A DNA stretch of 64,000 nucleotides, from assembly GCF_033708015.1 (NCBI RefSeq), contig NZ_CP137920.1:186001-250000 (forward strand), in the 5' to 3' direction. Shown here piece after piece: positions 53,070 to 62,384 of the stretch (position 1 is its first letter; the number at the start of each line of letters is the position of its first letter). The notes under the pieces are model-generated. The model ran no database searches, was not told where the DNA came from, and saw nothing but the letters and a program-made list of their open reading frames with translations. This DNA is from Proteus vulgaris. Its GTDB lineage: Bacteria > Pseudomonadota > Gammaproteobacteria > Enterobacterales > Enterobacteriaceae. The position numbers and the translations under genes were made by a program.

Positions 53070-53827
53070 ATCGGCGTCTCATTTAGGTTCTGTATTAATG
53101 CATGAAATAAAGCATCATTATTGGCACTTTCAGCAACGGTGACGGTTTCCCACCCTAATGTTTTTGCTATTGTTGCTAATCGTTCACTAACCACAAATAA
53201 ATGGCAGTTTAACAGCCATGCTTTTTTAGATTCAGCGACCAGATCAAAGAGTTGTTGTAACATTTCACCGCTAGTGACAACAAGCGTATCAACCTGTGCT
53301 TTTTCCCATTGAAGCGCAAAGTCTTCGGGGGAATAATTAATAAATAGGCGTTGGTAACATTCGCATTCATCAACAATTGCGCCTCGTTGACTCAATGTTG
53401 TTGCGAGTAAATCACGACCACCGTTACCTCTCAGCAGTAATATTTGCTTGTTTTTCACCTGATTAAGCGCAGGAAGGTCAAGAAGATCTTCACTGGTTTC
53501 TCCTTGCTCAGGGTAGCAAATTGGAAGACTGCTTAAATGTTGGAAATCTTTCGCTGTGCTTTGACCTATTCCATAATAGGATAGCGTATCTGGCCATGAT
53601 TGCTGTAATTGATTTAGTTGCCAGTTTGCGTATGACACCGCATTTTTAGAAAGTAAAAATACACAATCACCCGCCCTTAATCCTGTTAGTTTAGCATTTA
53701 ATAAAGGGAGTTCACGACCTGCGGTGATCTCTATCAAAGGTGCTTGAAAAGCTGTTTGCCCTGCATTAATTAAACGCTGGACTAATGCCTTTCCTGCTGG
53801 GTTGGGGCGAGTAACTAAAATACTCAT
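53066..53827 (-). CDS. hemD: Uroporphyrinogen III synthase
   Basis: 253 residues (E. coli 246). It cyclises hydroxymethylbilane with inversion of ring D. This family is poorly conserved; visible features are the N-terminal [42 protein letters not shown] and the C-terminal [14 protein letters not shown] with [18 protein letters not shown]. It overlaps hemC and hemX by 4 nt each, so hemC-hemD-hemX are tightly coupled. Confidence 0.95.
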   Translation of the reverse strand: MSILVTRPNPAGKALVQRLINAGQTAFQAPLIEITAGRELPLLNAKLTGLRAGDCVFLLSKNAVSYANWQLNQLQQSWPDTLSYYGIGQSTAKDFQHLSSLPICYPEQGETSEDLLDLPALNQVKNKQILLLRGNGGRDLLATTLSQRGAIVDECECYQRLFINYSPEDFALQWEKAQVDTLVVTSGEMLQQLFDLVAESKKAWLLNCHLFVVSERLATIAKTLGWETVTVAESANNDALFHALIQNLNETPI

Positions 53828-54765
53828 GCAGGTGTGCTACCTTGATACACTGCCGTTAAAATCGCGCGAGCCCCTTTATCTAAAAGCTCTTCAGCTAATG
53901 AGATACCTGCAGTTTCAGCGTTATCTGGCGTGACTAAACGTTCGCCACGTAAAATAGTTTTGCCATCAGGAGAACCGACTAAAGCCCGCAACCAAATTTT
54001 GTCATCTTGCCAAATGGCATAGCTTCCAATAGGAACTTGGCAACCGCCTTCAAGGCGAGTATTCATTGCACGCTCTGCTTTAACGCAAATTGCAGTGCGT
54101 GAGTGATTGAGGGCATCTAAGCGTTGGCGAGTTTCCTTATCATCTAAGCGACATTCAATTCCCACTGCGCCTTGCCCAACGGCGGGTAAAGATTGCTCAG
54201 CAGATAATGGCGTGCGGATCCGCTCGTTAAGACCTAGGCGTTTTAAGCCAGCAACAGCAAGGATAATCGCATCATAATCGCCATTATCTAATTTCCCTAA
54301 GCGAGTCCCTACATTACCTCGCAAATCACGAATAATTAGGTCTGGGCGCTGTGCTTTTAATTGACATTGGCGGCGTAAACTGGATGTTCCTACAATGCTA
54401 CCCGCAGGTAGTTCTTCTAAAGAATCATAATGATTAGAGACAAAGGCATCACGAGGATCTTCCCGTTCACAAATAGTCACTAATCCTAAGCCTTCAGGAA
54501 AATCAATAGGAACATCTTTCATAGAGTGAACGGCAATATCTGCACGTGATTCAAGTAGAGCAAGTTCTAACTCTTTTACAAATAGCCCTTTGCCACCTAC
54601 TTTTGCTAAAGGTGTATCTAAAATGATGTCACCTTTAGTGACCATCGGTACTAATTCAACGACTAAACCTGGATGAGTAAGTTGTAGTTGTTCTTTCACA
54701 TAAAGTGCCTGCCACATAGCAAGAGGGCTTTGGCGGGTAGCAATACGGATGGTACTTTTTGACAT
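53824..54765 (-). CDS. hemC: Porphobilinogen deaminase (hydroxymethylbilane synthase)
   Basis: 313 residues, the E. coli length. It polymerises four porphobilinogens into hydroxymethylbilane using a covalent dipyrromethane cofactor. The cofactor attachment cysteine is C242 in [10 protein letters not shown]. Active-site features are [18 protein letters not shown] (catalytic Asp region), GTSSLRR and [12 protein letters not shown]. First gene of hemCDXY, divergent from cyaA across almost 1 kb. Confidence 0.98.
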   Translation of the reverse strand: MSKSTIRIATRQSPLAMWQALYVKEQLQLTHPGLVVELVPMVTKGDIILDTPLAKVGGKGLFVKELELALLESRADIAVHSMKDVPIDFPEGLGLVTICEREDPRDAFVSNHYDSLEELPAGSIVGTSSLRRQCQLKAQRPDLIIRDLRGNVGTRLGKLDNGDYDAIILAVAGLKRLGLNERIRTPLSAEQSLPAVGQGAVGIECRLDDKETRQRLDALNHSRTAICVKAERAMNTRLEGGCQVPIGSYAIWQDDKIWLRALVGSPDGKTILRGERLVTPDNAETAGISLAEELLDKGARAILTAVYQGSTPA

Positions 54766-55762
54766 AATAGTATTATCTCTTCCGAGCGATTAGCGGTATT
54801 TTTGTTTAGAAATAAGGCATTGTTTTAACACTTTAAGGCTCAATTTTCCAGTTAAGGCGTTTTGTGTCGTAAGAACAATGAAAGAAATGAGGGCATTATC
54901 GAAAAAGAAAAAAAGAAAGAGGAAATAAAAAATAAGTAAATTATTAATGGATACTCTATGGTTTAGTTATTTTCATCATTTTATTATTTTTATATCTATA
55001 TAAAAAGTGTGGTTATTTACAAAATGAAAACATTAACTTAATACTGTTAACATTTTGTCAATAAAAAGTGATGTGGTAATTATGTTTAATCTGAACATAT
55101 TGATAAAACAACCATTATTTTAAATTTACTTTTTTTTCTTATTGTTTTTTTATATATAAAAACGCTATAAATTTTAACAAAATTATTTTTAAATAAAAGA
55201 AAGAGAGGTAATAGAAATAGAAAAATAAATTTAGTCTTAAATTAAATAAATAATTAATAAAATTTAAATATTATTTTAAATATTATTATCGCAATACTAA
55301 GAATAAGATCCTTATTTTAAGTGTAAAAATAAAAAATAATTAAAAAATATAAATAATTCATTATTATCAATCGGTTATTTCTATTTTCACTTTTTTATCT
55401 ATTTTTTATGTTTTGTCAAAATTTATTTTTAGTTTCATCATTGAGTAAACAGAGATTTTTGTGGGTTAAAAGAAGGATTGAGCGATTTTTTTTATCATTT
55501 TCTCTAGAAATAAAATAGCTTATCTTTATGATTATAAAGATATTTAATTGATGGCTTTACACGATTAAGCACTTGAATATCATTTTTAGATCTTGGTGCT
55601 ATATTTTGAGTTTCTCTTTACGCCTTGCGTTCAAGGTGTTAAATTGATCACGTTTCCGAGATTTTGTTAGTAAAGTTTTATCTATTAATATTACCTAACT
55701 CAACCTTGGTTACTTATAAACTCAGATTCTACTATCTTCTTAGTATTGTTCAGGCGAAACTC
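54766..55762. other. Large AT-rich divergent region between hemC and cyaA
   Basis: About 1 kb with no gene. It is among the most AT-rich parts of the window, with long A and T tracts (55120-55180, 55240-55350) that suggest intrinsic bending and H-NS-type binding. An inverted repeat ACAAAATG ... CATTTTGT lies near 55018-55057. Near cyaA a CRP site is seen at 55637. Promoters for hemC and cyaA must be here, but I cannot place them with confidence. Confidence 0.6.
55637..55652 (+). promoter_or_regulatory. CRP site upstream of cyaA
   Basis: TGTTAAATTGATCACG fits TGTGA-N6-TCACA with two mismatches, and as I remember it the E. coli cyaA P2 CRP operator has the same bases. In E. coli cAMP-CRP represses cyaA here, giving negative feedback. 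It lies 111 bp before the cyaA TTG. Confidence 0.78.
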
Positions 55763-58357
55763 TTGTATCTTTATATTGAAACACTGAAGCAACGGCTGGA
55801 TGCGATTAATCAACTCAGACTGGAACGAGCATTTGCATCGATGAGTGATGTTTTTAAACAGGTCTATGGTTTAATTCCTGTTTTATTGCATTACCACCAT
55901 CCTGAGTTGCCCGGCTACATACAAGGAAATGTTCCTCACGGCACATGTTTCTTTAAACCTGATGACATGCAACGTCAATGGGCGAATAGTCTGGTTAGCG
56001 CATTATGTAATGATCCGATGGATGGATACGCCAATGGAGAGTTGCCAATTACTGGTATCTATTCAATGGGGAGTACCTCTTCTATTGGTCAGAGTCACTG
56101 TTCTGATATTGATATTTGGGTCTGCCATCAATCATGGCTGGATCAAGATGAACGTGCACTTTTACAACGCAAATGCCAATTGATTGAACAATGGGCGGGC
56201 GAACTCGGTATTGATGTTACGTTTTTCTTAATTGATGAAAATAGATTTCGTCATCACGCAAGCGGTAGCTTGGGTGGAGAAGATTGTGGTTCTACTCAAC
56301 ATATTCTTTTACTTGATGAGTTTTATCGTACTGCGGTACGCCTAGCAGGTAAGCGGTTGCTATGGGCGATGGTGCCTATTGAAGAAGAACATCATTATGA
56401 CGAATATGTTAACTCCCTTTATGCTCAAGGTGTATTAACGCCAAATGAGTGGCTAGACTTAGGGGGGTTAGGTGAACTTTCTGCTGAAGAGTACTTTGGC
56501 GCAAGTTTATGGCAACTCTATAAAAGTGTCGACTCACCTTATAAAGCAGTACTAAAAAGTATTTTATTAGAAGCCTACTCAGCGGACTATCCTAATGGAA
56601 AGTTGCTGGCATTAGAAATGAAACAACATCTACATCGTGGCGAAATCGTTAATTATGGGTTAGATGCTTATTGTATGATGCTGGAGCGTGTCACTCGCTA
56701 TTTGGTTTCTATCAATGATTTAACTCGTCTTGATCTTATCCGTCGCTGTTTCTACCTGAAAGTATGTGAAAAATTATCTAACGAAAAAACACAAAACGAA
56801 CCTGAAGGTTGGAGGCGACAAGTCTTATCGCAATTGGTTACTCAATGGCAATGGGATAATGAGCGCTTAACAGTACTCGATACGCGTGATAGTTGGAAAA
56901 TCGAGCGTGTCCGTGATGCACACAATGAATTATTAGATACGATGATGCAAAGTTATCGTAATCTTATCCGTTTTGCGCGTCGCAATAATTTAAGTGTCAG
57001 TGCAAGCCCGCAAGATATTGGTGTTTTAACACGTAAACTCTACGCTGCGTTTGAAGCATTACCCGGAAAGGTCACACTGGTTAATCCACAAATTTCACCT
57101 GATTTATCAGAGCCACATTTAACCTTTATTTATGTACCACAAGGTCGAGCAAATCGTAGTGGGTGGTATTTATATAACCGAGCCCCTAATTTTGAAAATA
57201 TCGTTGGACACCAACCATTAGAATATAATCGCTATTTAAATAAATTAGTGGCATGGTCTTACTTTAATGGGCTGTTAACGAAAGAGTCTCGAGTTTATAT
57301 TCATCAAGGAGGATCTTCTTGTGATGAAATTAAACTGCATGAACTTGTGAGGGATATGTCGAGCCATTTCCCCATTCGTTTACCTGCACCAACACCGAAA
57401 GCACTATATAGCCCTTGTGAAATTAGACACCTCGCGATTATTGTTAATTTAGAAACTGACCCAACAGAGCGTTTTTCTGATCAAGTGGTTCACTTTGATT
57501 TTAGAAAACTCGATGTCTTTAGCTTTGGTGAAAAAGAGCAGTGTCTTATTGGTAGCATTGATTTGTTATATCGTAATTCTTGGAATGAGGTGAGAACCCT
57601 TCATTTTAGTGGCACGCAATCTATGTTGGAATCGTTAAAAACGATTTTAGGTAAAATGCACCAAGATGCGGCTCCACCTGCCTCTGTTGAAGTATTTTGT
57701 TATAGTCAACATTTGCGTGGTTTGATCCGTACTCGTGTTCAGCAGTTAGTCTCGGAATGTATTGAATTGCGATTATCAACAAATCGTTTAGAGCCGGGGC
57801 GTTTTAAGGCGTTACGCATTGCTGGGCAAACGTGGGGGTTGTTCTTTGAACGCCTTAATGTGTCGGTGCAAAAATTAGAGAATGCTATCGAGTTTTACGG
57901 TGCAATTTCATATAACAAGCTTCATGGATTGCCAGTTAAATTAGATAAAGATGCTCGCTATTTACCTGCAGTGATTGATGGTTTTGCTTGTGAAGGGATC
58001 ATTCAATTCTTTTTTGAAACCACAGAAGATAATAATGTCTTTAATATCTACATATTAGATGAAGCCAATCGTGTTGAAATTTATTCTCATTGTGAAGGAA
58101 GTAAAGAAGAGCTAGTGAAAGATGTTAGCCGTTTCTATTCTTCTTCTCATGACCGATTCACATACGGCTCCAGTTTTATTAATTTTAATTTACCGCAGTT
58201 TTATCAAATAGTGAAAGTGGAAGGATTAACACAAGTGTTGCCTTTTGCTGGCGGATCCTTTGGTAAGTTATCCGACCTAGGTAGCAAAGAAGCTCAACCT
58301 GAGATGAATGTTGTTGCCCACGGATTTACAGATTATAAAGCGGTGCAACACTCTTAA
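55763..58357 (+). CDS. cyaA: Class I adenylate cyclase
   Basis: 864 residues from the TTG at 55763 ([20 protein letters not shown]); E. coli also starts cyaA with TTG at this residue, which limits expression. A longer frame from 55664 is not supported. It makes cAMP from ATP and is activated through phosphorylated EIIA-Glc. The N-terminal catalytic domain has [20 protein letters not shown] (catalytic Asp residues near 115) and [20 protein letters not shown]. The C-terminal regulatory half has [20 protein letters not shown] and [21 protein letters not shown]. coli CyaA has 848. Confidence 0.97.
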   Translation: MYLYIETLKQRLDAINQLRLERAFASMSDVFKQVYGLIPVLLHYHHPELPGYIQGNVPHGTCFFKPDDMQRQWANSLVSALCNDPMDGYANGELPITGIYSMGSTSSIGQSHCSDIDIWVCHQSWLDQDERALLQRKCQLIEQWAGELGIDVTFFLIDENRFRHHASGSLGGEDCGSTQHILLLDEFYRTAVRLAGKRLLWAMVPIEEEHHYDEYVNSLYAQGVLTPNEWLDLGGLGELSAEEYFGASLWQLYKSVDSPYKAVLKSILLEAYSADYPNGKLLALEMKQHLHRGEIVNYGLDAYCMMLERVTRYLVSINDLTRLDLIRRCFYLKVCEKLSNEKTQNEPEGWRRQVLSQLVTQWQWDNERLTVLDTRDSWKIERVRDAHNELLDTMMQSYRNLIRFARRNNLSVSASPQDIGVLTRKLYAAFEALPGKVTLVNPQISPDLSEPHLTFIYVPQGRANRSGWYLYNRAPNFENIVGHQPLEYNRYLNKLVAWSYFNGLLTKESRVYIHQGGSSCDEIKLHELVRDMSSHFPIRLPAPTPKALYSPCEIRHLAIIVNLETDPTERFSDQVVHFDFRKLDVFSFGEKEQCLIGSIDLLYRNSWNEVRTLHFSGTQSMLESLKTILGKMHQDAAPPASVEVFCYSQHLRGLIRTRVQQLVSECIELRLSTNRLEPGRFKALRIAGQTWGLFFERLNVSVQKLENAIEFYGAISYNKLHGLPVKLDKDARYLPAVIDGFACEGIIQFFFETTEDNNVFNIYILDEANRVEIYSHCEGSKEELVKDVSRFYSSSHDRFTYGSSFINFNLPQFYQIVKVEGLTQVLPFAGGSFGKLSDLGSKEAQPEMNVVAHGFTDYKAVQHS

Positions 58358-58389
58358 TTCAGAACATGCCAATACATAATCTAATACAC

Positions 58390-58420
58390 AATAATGGGCG
58401 CGTTGATAGCGCCCATTATT
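58390..58420. terminator. Hairpin shared by cyaA and cyaY
   Basis: AATAATGGGCGC pairs perfectly with GCGCCCATTATT around a 7-nt loop. The T run is poor on both strands, but the stem lies exactly between two convergent genes, so it likely acts as a bidirectional terminator or 3'-end stabiliser. Confidence 0.7.
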
Positions 58421-58437
58421 GTCGTTAACTTTGCGCC

Positions 58438-58755
58438 TTAGAAAGAAAACGCTTCCCCACTTTGTTCCGTTATTGCTTGTGCTAGCATGGCTAAAAATTC
58501 ACCGCCACTTCTATCACAAATCCATTGTGCATCTTTCCAATCAAAGTGATAGCCACCAGAGCGCGTTGCTAACCAAACTTGATGAAATGCTTCCTGACGA
58601 TTAATAATAATTTTACTATTATTTTCAAAGGTTAATGTCATTACACCGCCATTGATTTCACAATCAATATCTGCGTCACCTTCGTAATTATCAATAGTTT
58701 GTTCTATTTCTGACAAGAGTTCATCAGCTAATTGGTGAAATTCACTGTCGTTCAT
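58438..58755 (-). CDS. cyaY: Bacterial frataxin CyaY
   Basis: 105 residues from the ATG at 58755 ([20 protein letters not shown]), with AGGA 8 nt upstream; the frame extends to an ATG at 58761 that adds MK. It binds iron and regulates IscS-IscU iron-sulfur cluster assembly. The acidic first helix, the [20 protein letters not shown] strand pair and [13 protein letters not shown] are classic. Convergent with cyaA and divergent from lptM. Confidence 0.96.
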   Translation of the reverse strand: MNDSEFHQLADELLSEIEQTIDNYEGDADIDCEINGGVMTLTFENNSKIIINRQEAFHQVWLATRSGGYHFDWKDAQWICDRSGGEFLAMLAQAITEQSGEAFSF

Positions 58756-58834
58756 CTTCATTTCCTATTTGCTTTTCGAGATCTAACTGCGATTATAGAG
58801 GATATTAACCAAATAAATGACAGGCAGATTTCGA

Positions 58835-59002
58835 ATGAAAACGTATTTACGTTGCACTCTTGCTATAATAACACTGATTTCTCTTTCTGGTTGTGGCTTG
58901 AAAGGCCCTCTTTATTTCCCTCCTGAAGATACTCAGGCAAAAATGACACCGTCATCCCAGCCAACCCAGCAAGTTGAGAGCGCCTCAACTCAGACCAATT
59001 AG
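58835..59002 (+). CDS. lptM: LPS translocon maturation lipoprotein LptM (YifL)
   Basis: 55 residues from the ATG at 58835 ([20 protein letters not shown]). The lipobox LSGC gives a lipidated Cys at residue 20, followed by [10 protein letters not shown], the signature of LptM, which assists assembly and disulfide maturation of LptD in the outer membrane. The tail is Gln-, Thr- and Ser-rich. An in-frame ATG at 58817 would lengthen the signal peptide and is less likely. It sits just before dapF, as in E. coli. Confidence 0.94.
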   Translation: MKTYLRCTLAIITLISLSGCGLKGPLYFPPEDTQAKMTPSSQPTQQVESASTQTN

Positions 59003-59043
59003 TCAATCTTAGAAACGGTAATTTCGTTTCAGGCAGGGGCAAG

Positions 59044-59868
59044 ATGCAATTTTCAAAAATGCATGGTCTTGGCAACGACTTTATGGTGGTCGATGCTGTG
59101 ACTCAAAATGTTTATTTTTCACCAGAATTAATATGTCGATTATCGAATCGCCATACTGGTGTTGGGTTTGATCAATTATTGGTGGTTGAAGCACCTTATG
59201 ATCCTGAACTCGATTTCCATTACCGTATTTTTAATGCAGATGGGAGTGAAGTTGCGCAGTGTGGTAATGGTGCTCGTTGCTTTGCTCGATTTGTGAGATT
59301 AAAAGGTCTTACAAATAAAAGAGAGATCAAAGTCAGTACACAGTCTGGCAGGATGACCTTGCATGTTATGGATAATGATGATGTGTGCGTTAATATGGGC
59401 GAGCCTGAATTTGAACCTCAAAAAATCCCTTTTCGTGCACAAAAGGCAGAAAAGACCTATATTATCAGGGCAATGGAACGCACTGTATTATGCGGTGTAG
59501 TCTCAATGGGAAATCCTCATTGTGTTATTCAGGTTGAAGACATTAAAACAGCAGAAGTTGAGTTGTTAGGACCTGTATTAGAGCAACATGAACGTTTTCC
59601 TGAACGTGCTAATATTGGTTTTATGCAAATCGTAGACAGAAGTAACCTCCATTTACGGGTGTTTGAACGTGGTGCAGGTGAAACAAATGCCTGTGGTAGC
59701 GGTGCTTGTGCCGCTGTTGCAATTGGTATTTCACAAGGCTTATTAGACAAACGTGTGAACGTCACTTTGCCGGGTGGATCATTGCTAATTGAATGGAAGG
59801 GAGAGGGTAACTCTCTTTATATGACTGGACCGGCGACACATATTTATGATGGGATCATTCAGCTATAA
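59044..59868 (+). CDS. dapF: Diaminopimelate epimerase
   Basis: 274 residues, the E. coli length. It interconverts LL- and meso-diaminopimelate for lysine and murein by a two-cysteine mechanism without PLP. Catalytic cysteines are C73 in QCGNGARC and C217 in [21 protein letters not shown] near the N-terminus is typical. CAGGGGCAAG ribosome site. It heads dapF-yigA-xerC-yigB-(uvrD), the E. coli order. Confidence 0.98.
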   Translation: MQFSKMHGLGNDFMVVDAVTQNVYFSPELICRLSNRHTGVGFDQLLVVEAPYDPELDFHYRIFNADGSEVAQCGNGARCFARFVRLKGLTNKREIKVSTQSGRMTLHVMDNDDVCVNMGEPEFEPQKIPFRAQKAEKTYIIRAMERTVLCGVVSMGNPHCVIQVEDIKTAEVELLGPVLEQHERFPERANIGFMQIVDRSNLHLRVFERGAGETNACGSGACAAVAIGISQGLLDKRVNVTLPGGSLLIEWKGEGNSLYMTGPATHIYDGIIQL

Positions 59869-59893
59869 TATTATTTTTTGAGAGGTTATCTGT

Positions 59894-60604
59894 ATGACGG
59901 ATAAAAATGAGCAGTTCTGTTGCCCTGAAACAAACGAACTTAATGATCAACAAGTGATCCGTTACCTCAGGGAACATCCTGGTTTTTTTATCCGTAATGC
60001 AAGCTATATTGAGCAAATGCAAGTTCCTCACCCCGTCAGAGGAACCGTTTCTTTAGTCGAATGGATAATGTCGCGTCAACGTAATCGCATCCATTATCTT
60101 GAAGAAGATATGCGTTTGCTGATAGAACAAGCCGCTGAAAATGAAGCTCTGTTTAGCCAACTCTTATTATTAATTTCTGAACTCTCCAACAGCACTTCTC
60201 TTCACGAAATGCTAGAACGCTTAAACCTTTGGGCGAAGGGATTAGGACTTTATTCAGTTCAATTACGTCTATTTACCGATCGTTGGCAATTACAACCCCC
60301 TTTAGATGCACAAGACCTCCCATTATCTCGGCAAGCATTTGAACATTTTCGCATTCAACGTATGGGCGATGATAATCATTATTTAGGCCCATTAAATGGG
60401 CAAGAAATAATGTTATTGATGCCTAATGTACGACGCTCAGGTTCTGTTGCGCTTTCATTGTTAGGGCATTATGGTGATTTAGGCGTGATTATTTTTAATA
60501 GCCGAGATAACCAACATTTTCAGGAAGGGATGGGAACCGTAATGCTGGATAAGCTTGCTCATATTTTACCCGAATTGTTACTTCGTTGGATTGCAAGGCA
60601 ATGA
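59894..60604 (+). CDS. yigA: DUF484 family protein YigA
   Basis: 236 residues (E. coli YigA 235). Function is unknown; DUF484 resembles a GAF-like sensor fold. Features are [40 protein letters not shown] (start of a coiled coil) and FGSRD-type [19 protein letters not shown]. It always sits between dapF and xerC, and its stop overlaps the xerC ATG as ATGA. Confidence 0.93.
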   Translation: MTDKNEQFCCPETNELNDQQVIRYLREHPGFFIRNASYIEQMQVPHPVRGTVSLVEWIMSRQRNRIHYLEEDMRLLIEQAAENEALFSQLLLLISELSNSTSLHEMLERLNLWAKGLGLYSVQLRLFTDRWQLQPPLDAQDLPLSRQAFEHFRIQRMGDDNHYLGPLNGQEIMLLMPNVRRSGSVALSLLGHYGDLGVIIFNSRDNQHFQEGMGTVMLDKLAHILPELLLRWIARQ

Positions 60605-61524
60605 ACCAACCAATAGATATTCCAGAAACACTTTCTACCGCTATCGAGCAATTTTTGCGTTATATTCAGGTTGAACGCCGATTAAGCCCTGTCACAGTAG
60701 AAAATTATCATCGCCAACTAACGGTATTAGCCCAAATGATGGTGGCGATGAAAATCACACAATGGATATCACTTGAAAGCCAACATGTACGCATGCTATT
60801 AGCGAAAAGTAATCGTAGTGGATTACAACCGACTAGCCTTGCTTTGCGCTTTTCTGCGTTACGTAGCTTTCTTGACTGGCAAGTAGCACAAGGAATGTTA
60901 GCGGTTAATCCAGCAAAAGGCATTCGTACACCTAAATCGGGTCGCCACCTTCCTAAAAATATGGATGTCGATGAAGTTAGCCAATTGATGAATATCGATT
61001 TAAAAGATCCTCTTTCTGTTAGAGACAGAACCATGCTTGAAGTGATGTATGGTGCGGGATTACGCCTATCAGAATTGGCTAACTTAAATATTAACGATAT
61101 TGACATGAATGAAGGTGAAGTTCGTGTTTTAGGGAAAGGAAGTAAAGAACGAAAAGTACCATTAGGAAGAAAAGCGCTAGAGTGGTTACAAAACTGGTTT
61201 CCTATGCGAGAGCTCTATGCCCCTGAGGATAAAGCTGTCTTTATCTCAACCCAAAGTGGTAAGCGTTTATCCGTGCGCAGTGTACAAAAACGGTTTGAAC
61301 TTTGGGGCATTAAACAAGGACTCAGTAGCCATGTGAACCCTCATAAATTACGCCACTCGTTTGCGACACATTTATTAGAATCCAGTGGTGATTTACGGGC
61401 TGTACAAGAGTTATTAGGACACGCTAATTTATCGACCACACAAGTTTATACCCACTTAGATTTTCAGCATTTAGCGAAAGTCTATGATGCTGCTCATCCA
61501 AGAGCTAAGAGAGAAAAATCATAA
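60601..61524 (+). CDS. xerC: Tyrosine recombinase XerC
   Basis: 307 residues from the ATG at 60601 ([20 protein letters not shown]); E. coli 298. With XerD it resolves chromosome dimers at dif, controlled by FtsK. N-terminal SAM-like domain about residues 12-98, catalytic domain about 115-300. Catalytic residues visible are R155 (GAGLRLSEL), K179 (LGKGSKERK), H248 and R251 ([12 protein letters not shown]), H274 ([10 protein letters not shown]) and the nucleophile Y283 (QVYTHLD). A TTG at 60586 is rejected. It overlaps yigB by 1 nt. Confidence 0.98.
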   Translation: MNQPIDIPETLSTAIEQFLRYIQVERRLSPVTVENYHRQLTVLAQMMVAMKITQWISLESQHVRMLLAKSNRSGLQPTSLALRFSALRSFLDWQVAQGMLAVNPAKGIRTPKSGRHLPKNMDVDEVSQLMNIDLKDPLSVRDRTMLEVMYGAGLRLSELANLNINDIDMNEGEVRVLGKGSKERKVPLGRKALEWLQNWFPMRELYAPEDKAVFISTQSGKRLSVRSVQKRFELWGIKQGLSSHVNPHKLRHSFATHLLESSGDLRAVQELLGHANLSTTQVYTHLDFQHLAKVYDAAHPRAKREKS

Positions 61525-62240
61525 TGCGCTTTTACAGAACTCTGACGCCAATTGCAGCGATGACTTTTGATTTAGATGATACGCTGTATGACAATGTGCC
61601 AGTGATGGACAAAACGGAAAAAGAGACACTGGATTTTATTCGTCAATATGATTTGCGTTTTAATCATTTCACTGAAAAAGATGTGAATGCTTATAAAAAA
61701 CCACTGATAGAAAATAATCCTGATATTTTTCATGATATTACACAATGGCGTTGGCTTGCGGCGAGAAATATGTTGTTAGATTACGGTTACAGTGACGCCA
61801 AAGCACAACAAGGTGCTGATGACATTATGGCGCACTTTGCTTATTGGCGTAGCCGCATTAATGTGCCTAAAAATACTCATCAAGTTCTCTCTGAATTGGC
61901 GCAGAAAATCCCATTGATTGCGATTACAAATGGTAATGCAAACCCATTAAGTTGTGGCTTAGGGCAGTATTTTTCACATATTTTAAAAGCAGGCCATGAT
62001 GGTCGCTCTAAGCCTTATCCTGATATGTTTGATAAAGCCGCCTCACTGTTAAATCTTCCTCATGAGAAAATCTTACATGTGGGAGATCACCTTGTTACAG
62101 ATGTTGAGGGTGCCGTTAATAGTGGACTACAAGCGTGCTGGATCAACCTTGATAACCGTAGTTTGTTTGAAGAAGGTGAAACCAGAGTCATGCCGCATAT
62201 TGAAATTACAGATTTAAGCAAACTGATAGAATTAGTTTAA
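61524..62240 (+). CDS. yigB: HAD-family phosphatase YigB
   Basis: 238 residues, as in E. coli. A haloacid-dehalogenase phosphatase; E. coli YigB dephosphorylates 5-amino-6-ribitylaminouracil phosphate (riboflavin synthesis) and FMN. Motif I is TFDLDDTLYDN (nucleophile and acid-base Asp), motif II IAITNGN, motif III the Lys of GRSKPYPDMF and motif IV VGDHLVTDVEGA. Its ATG shares the last A of the xerC TAA. Confidence 0.96.
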   Translation: MRFYRTLTPIAAMTFDLDDTLYDNVPVMDKTEKETLDFIRQYDLRFNHFTEKDVNAYKKPLIENNPDIFHDITQWRWLAARNMLLDYGYSDAKAQQGADDIMAHFAYWRSRINVPKNTHQVLSELAQKIPLIAITNGNANPLSCGLGQYFSHILKAGHDGRSKPYPDMFDKAASLLNLPHEKILHVGDHLVTDVEGAVNSGLQACWINLDNRSLFEEGETRVMPHIEITDLSKLIELV

Positions 62241-62320
62241 TGTGATATTTAGTAAGAATGGTGCAGATAAACGCGGTTAAAAAGGGCTTTATTTTGCATA
62301 GCGCGTAAATTCCTGTTAGT

Positions 62321-62349
62321 TTGTTGCTTACTCTCTATTTCTGTATATA
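62321..62349 (+). promoter_or_regulatory. uvrD promoter
   Basis: -35 TTGTTG (62321-62326), 17-bp spacer, -10 TATATA (62344-62349). The -10 lies inside the LexA box, so repressor binding would block polymerase. Confidence 0.65.
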
Positions 62350-62356
62350 TCCACAG
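62341..62356 (+). promoter_or_regulatory. LexA (SOS) box of uvrD
   Basis: CTGTATATATCCACAG, a perfect CTGT-N8-ACAG palindromic SOS box. It lies 28 bp before the uvrD ATG. uvrD is a known member of the E. coli SOS regulon. Confidence 0.9.
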
Positions 62357-62384
62357 TATTTTCTTCACTAAATGATTGGTAATT

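Noticed and set aside
55664..55762. 33-residue upstream extension of cyaA
   Set aside because: Family alignment and the conserved TTG start place the N-terminus at 55763; the extension lies just after the CRP site.
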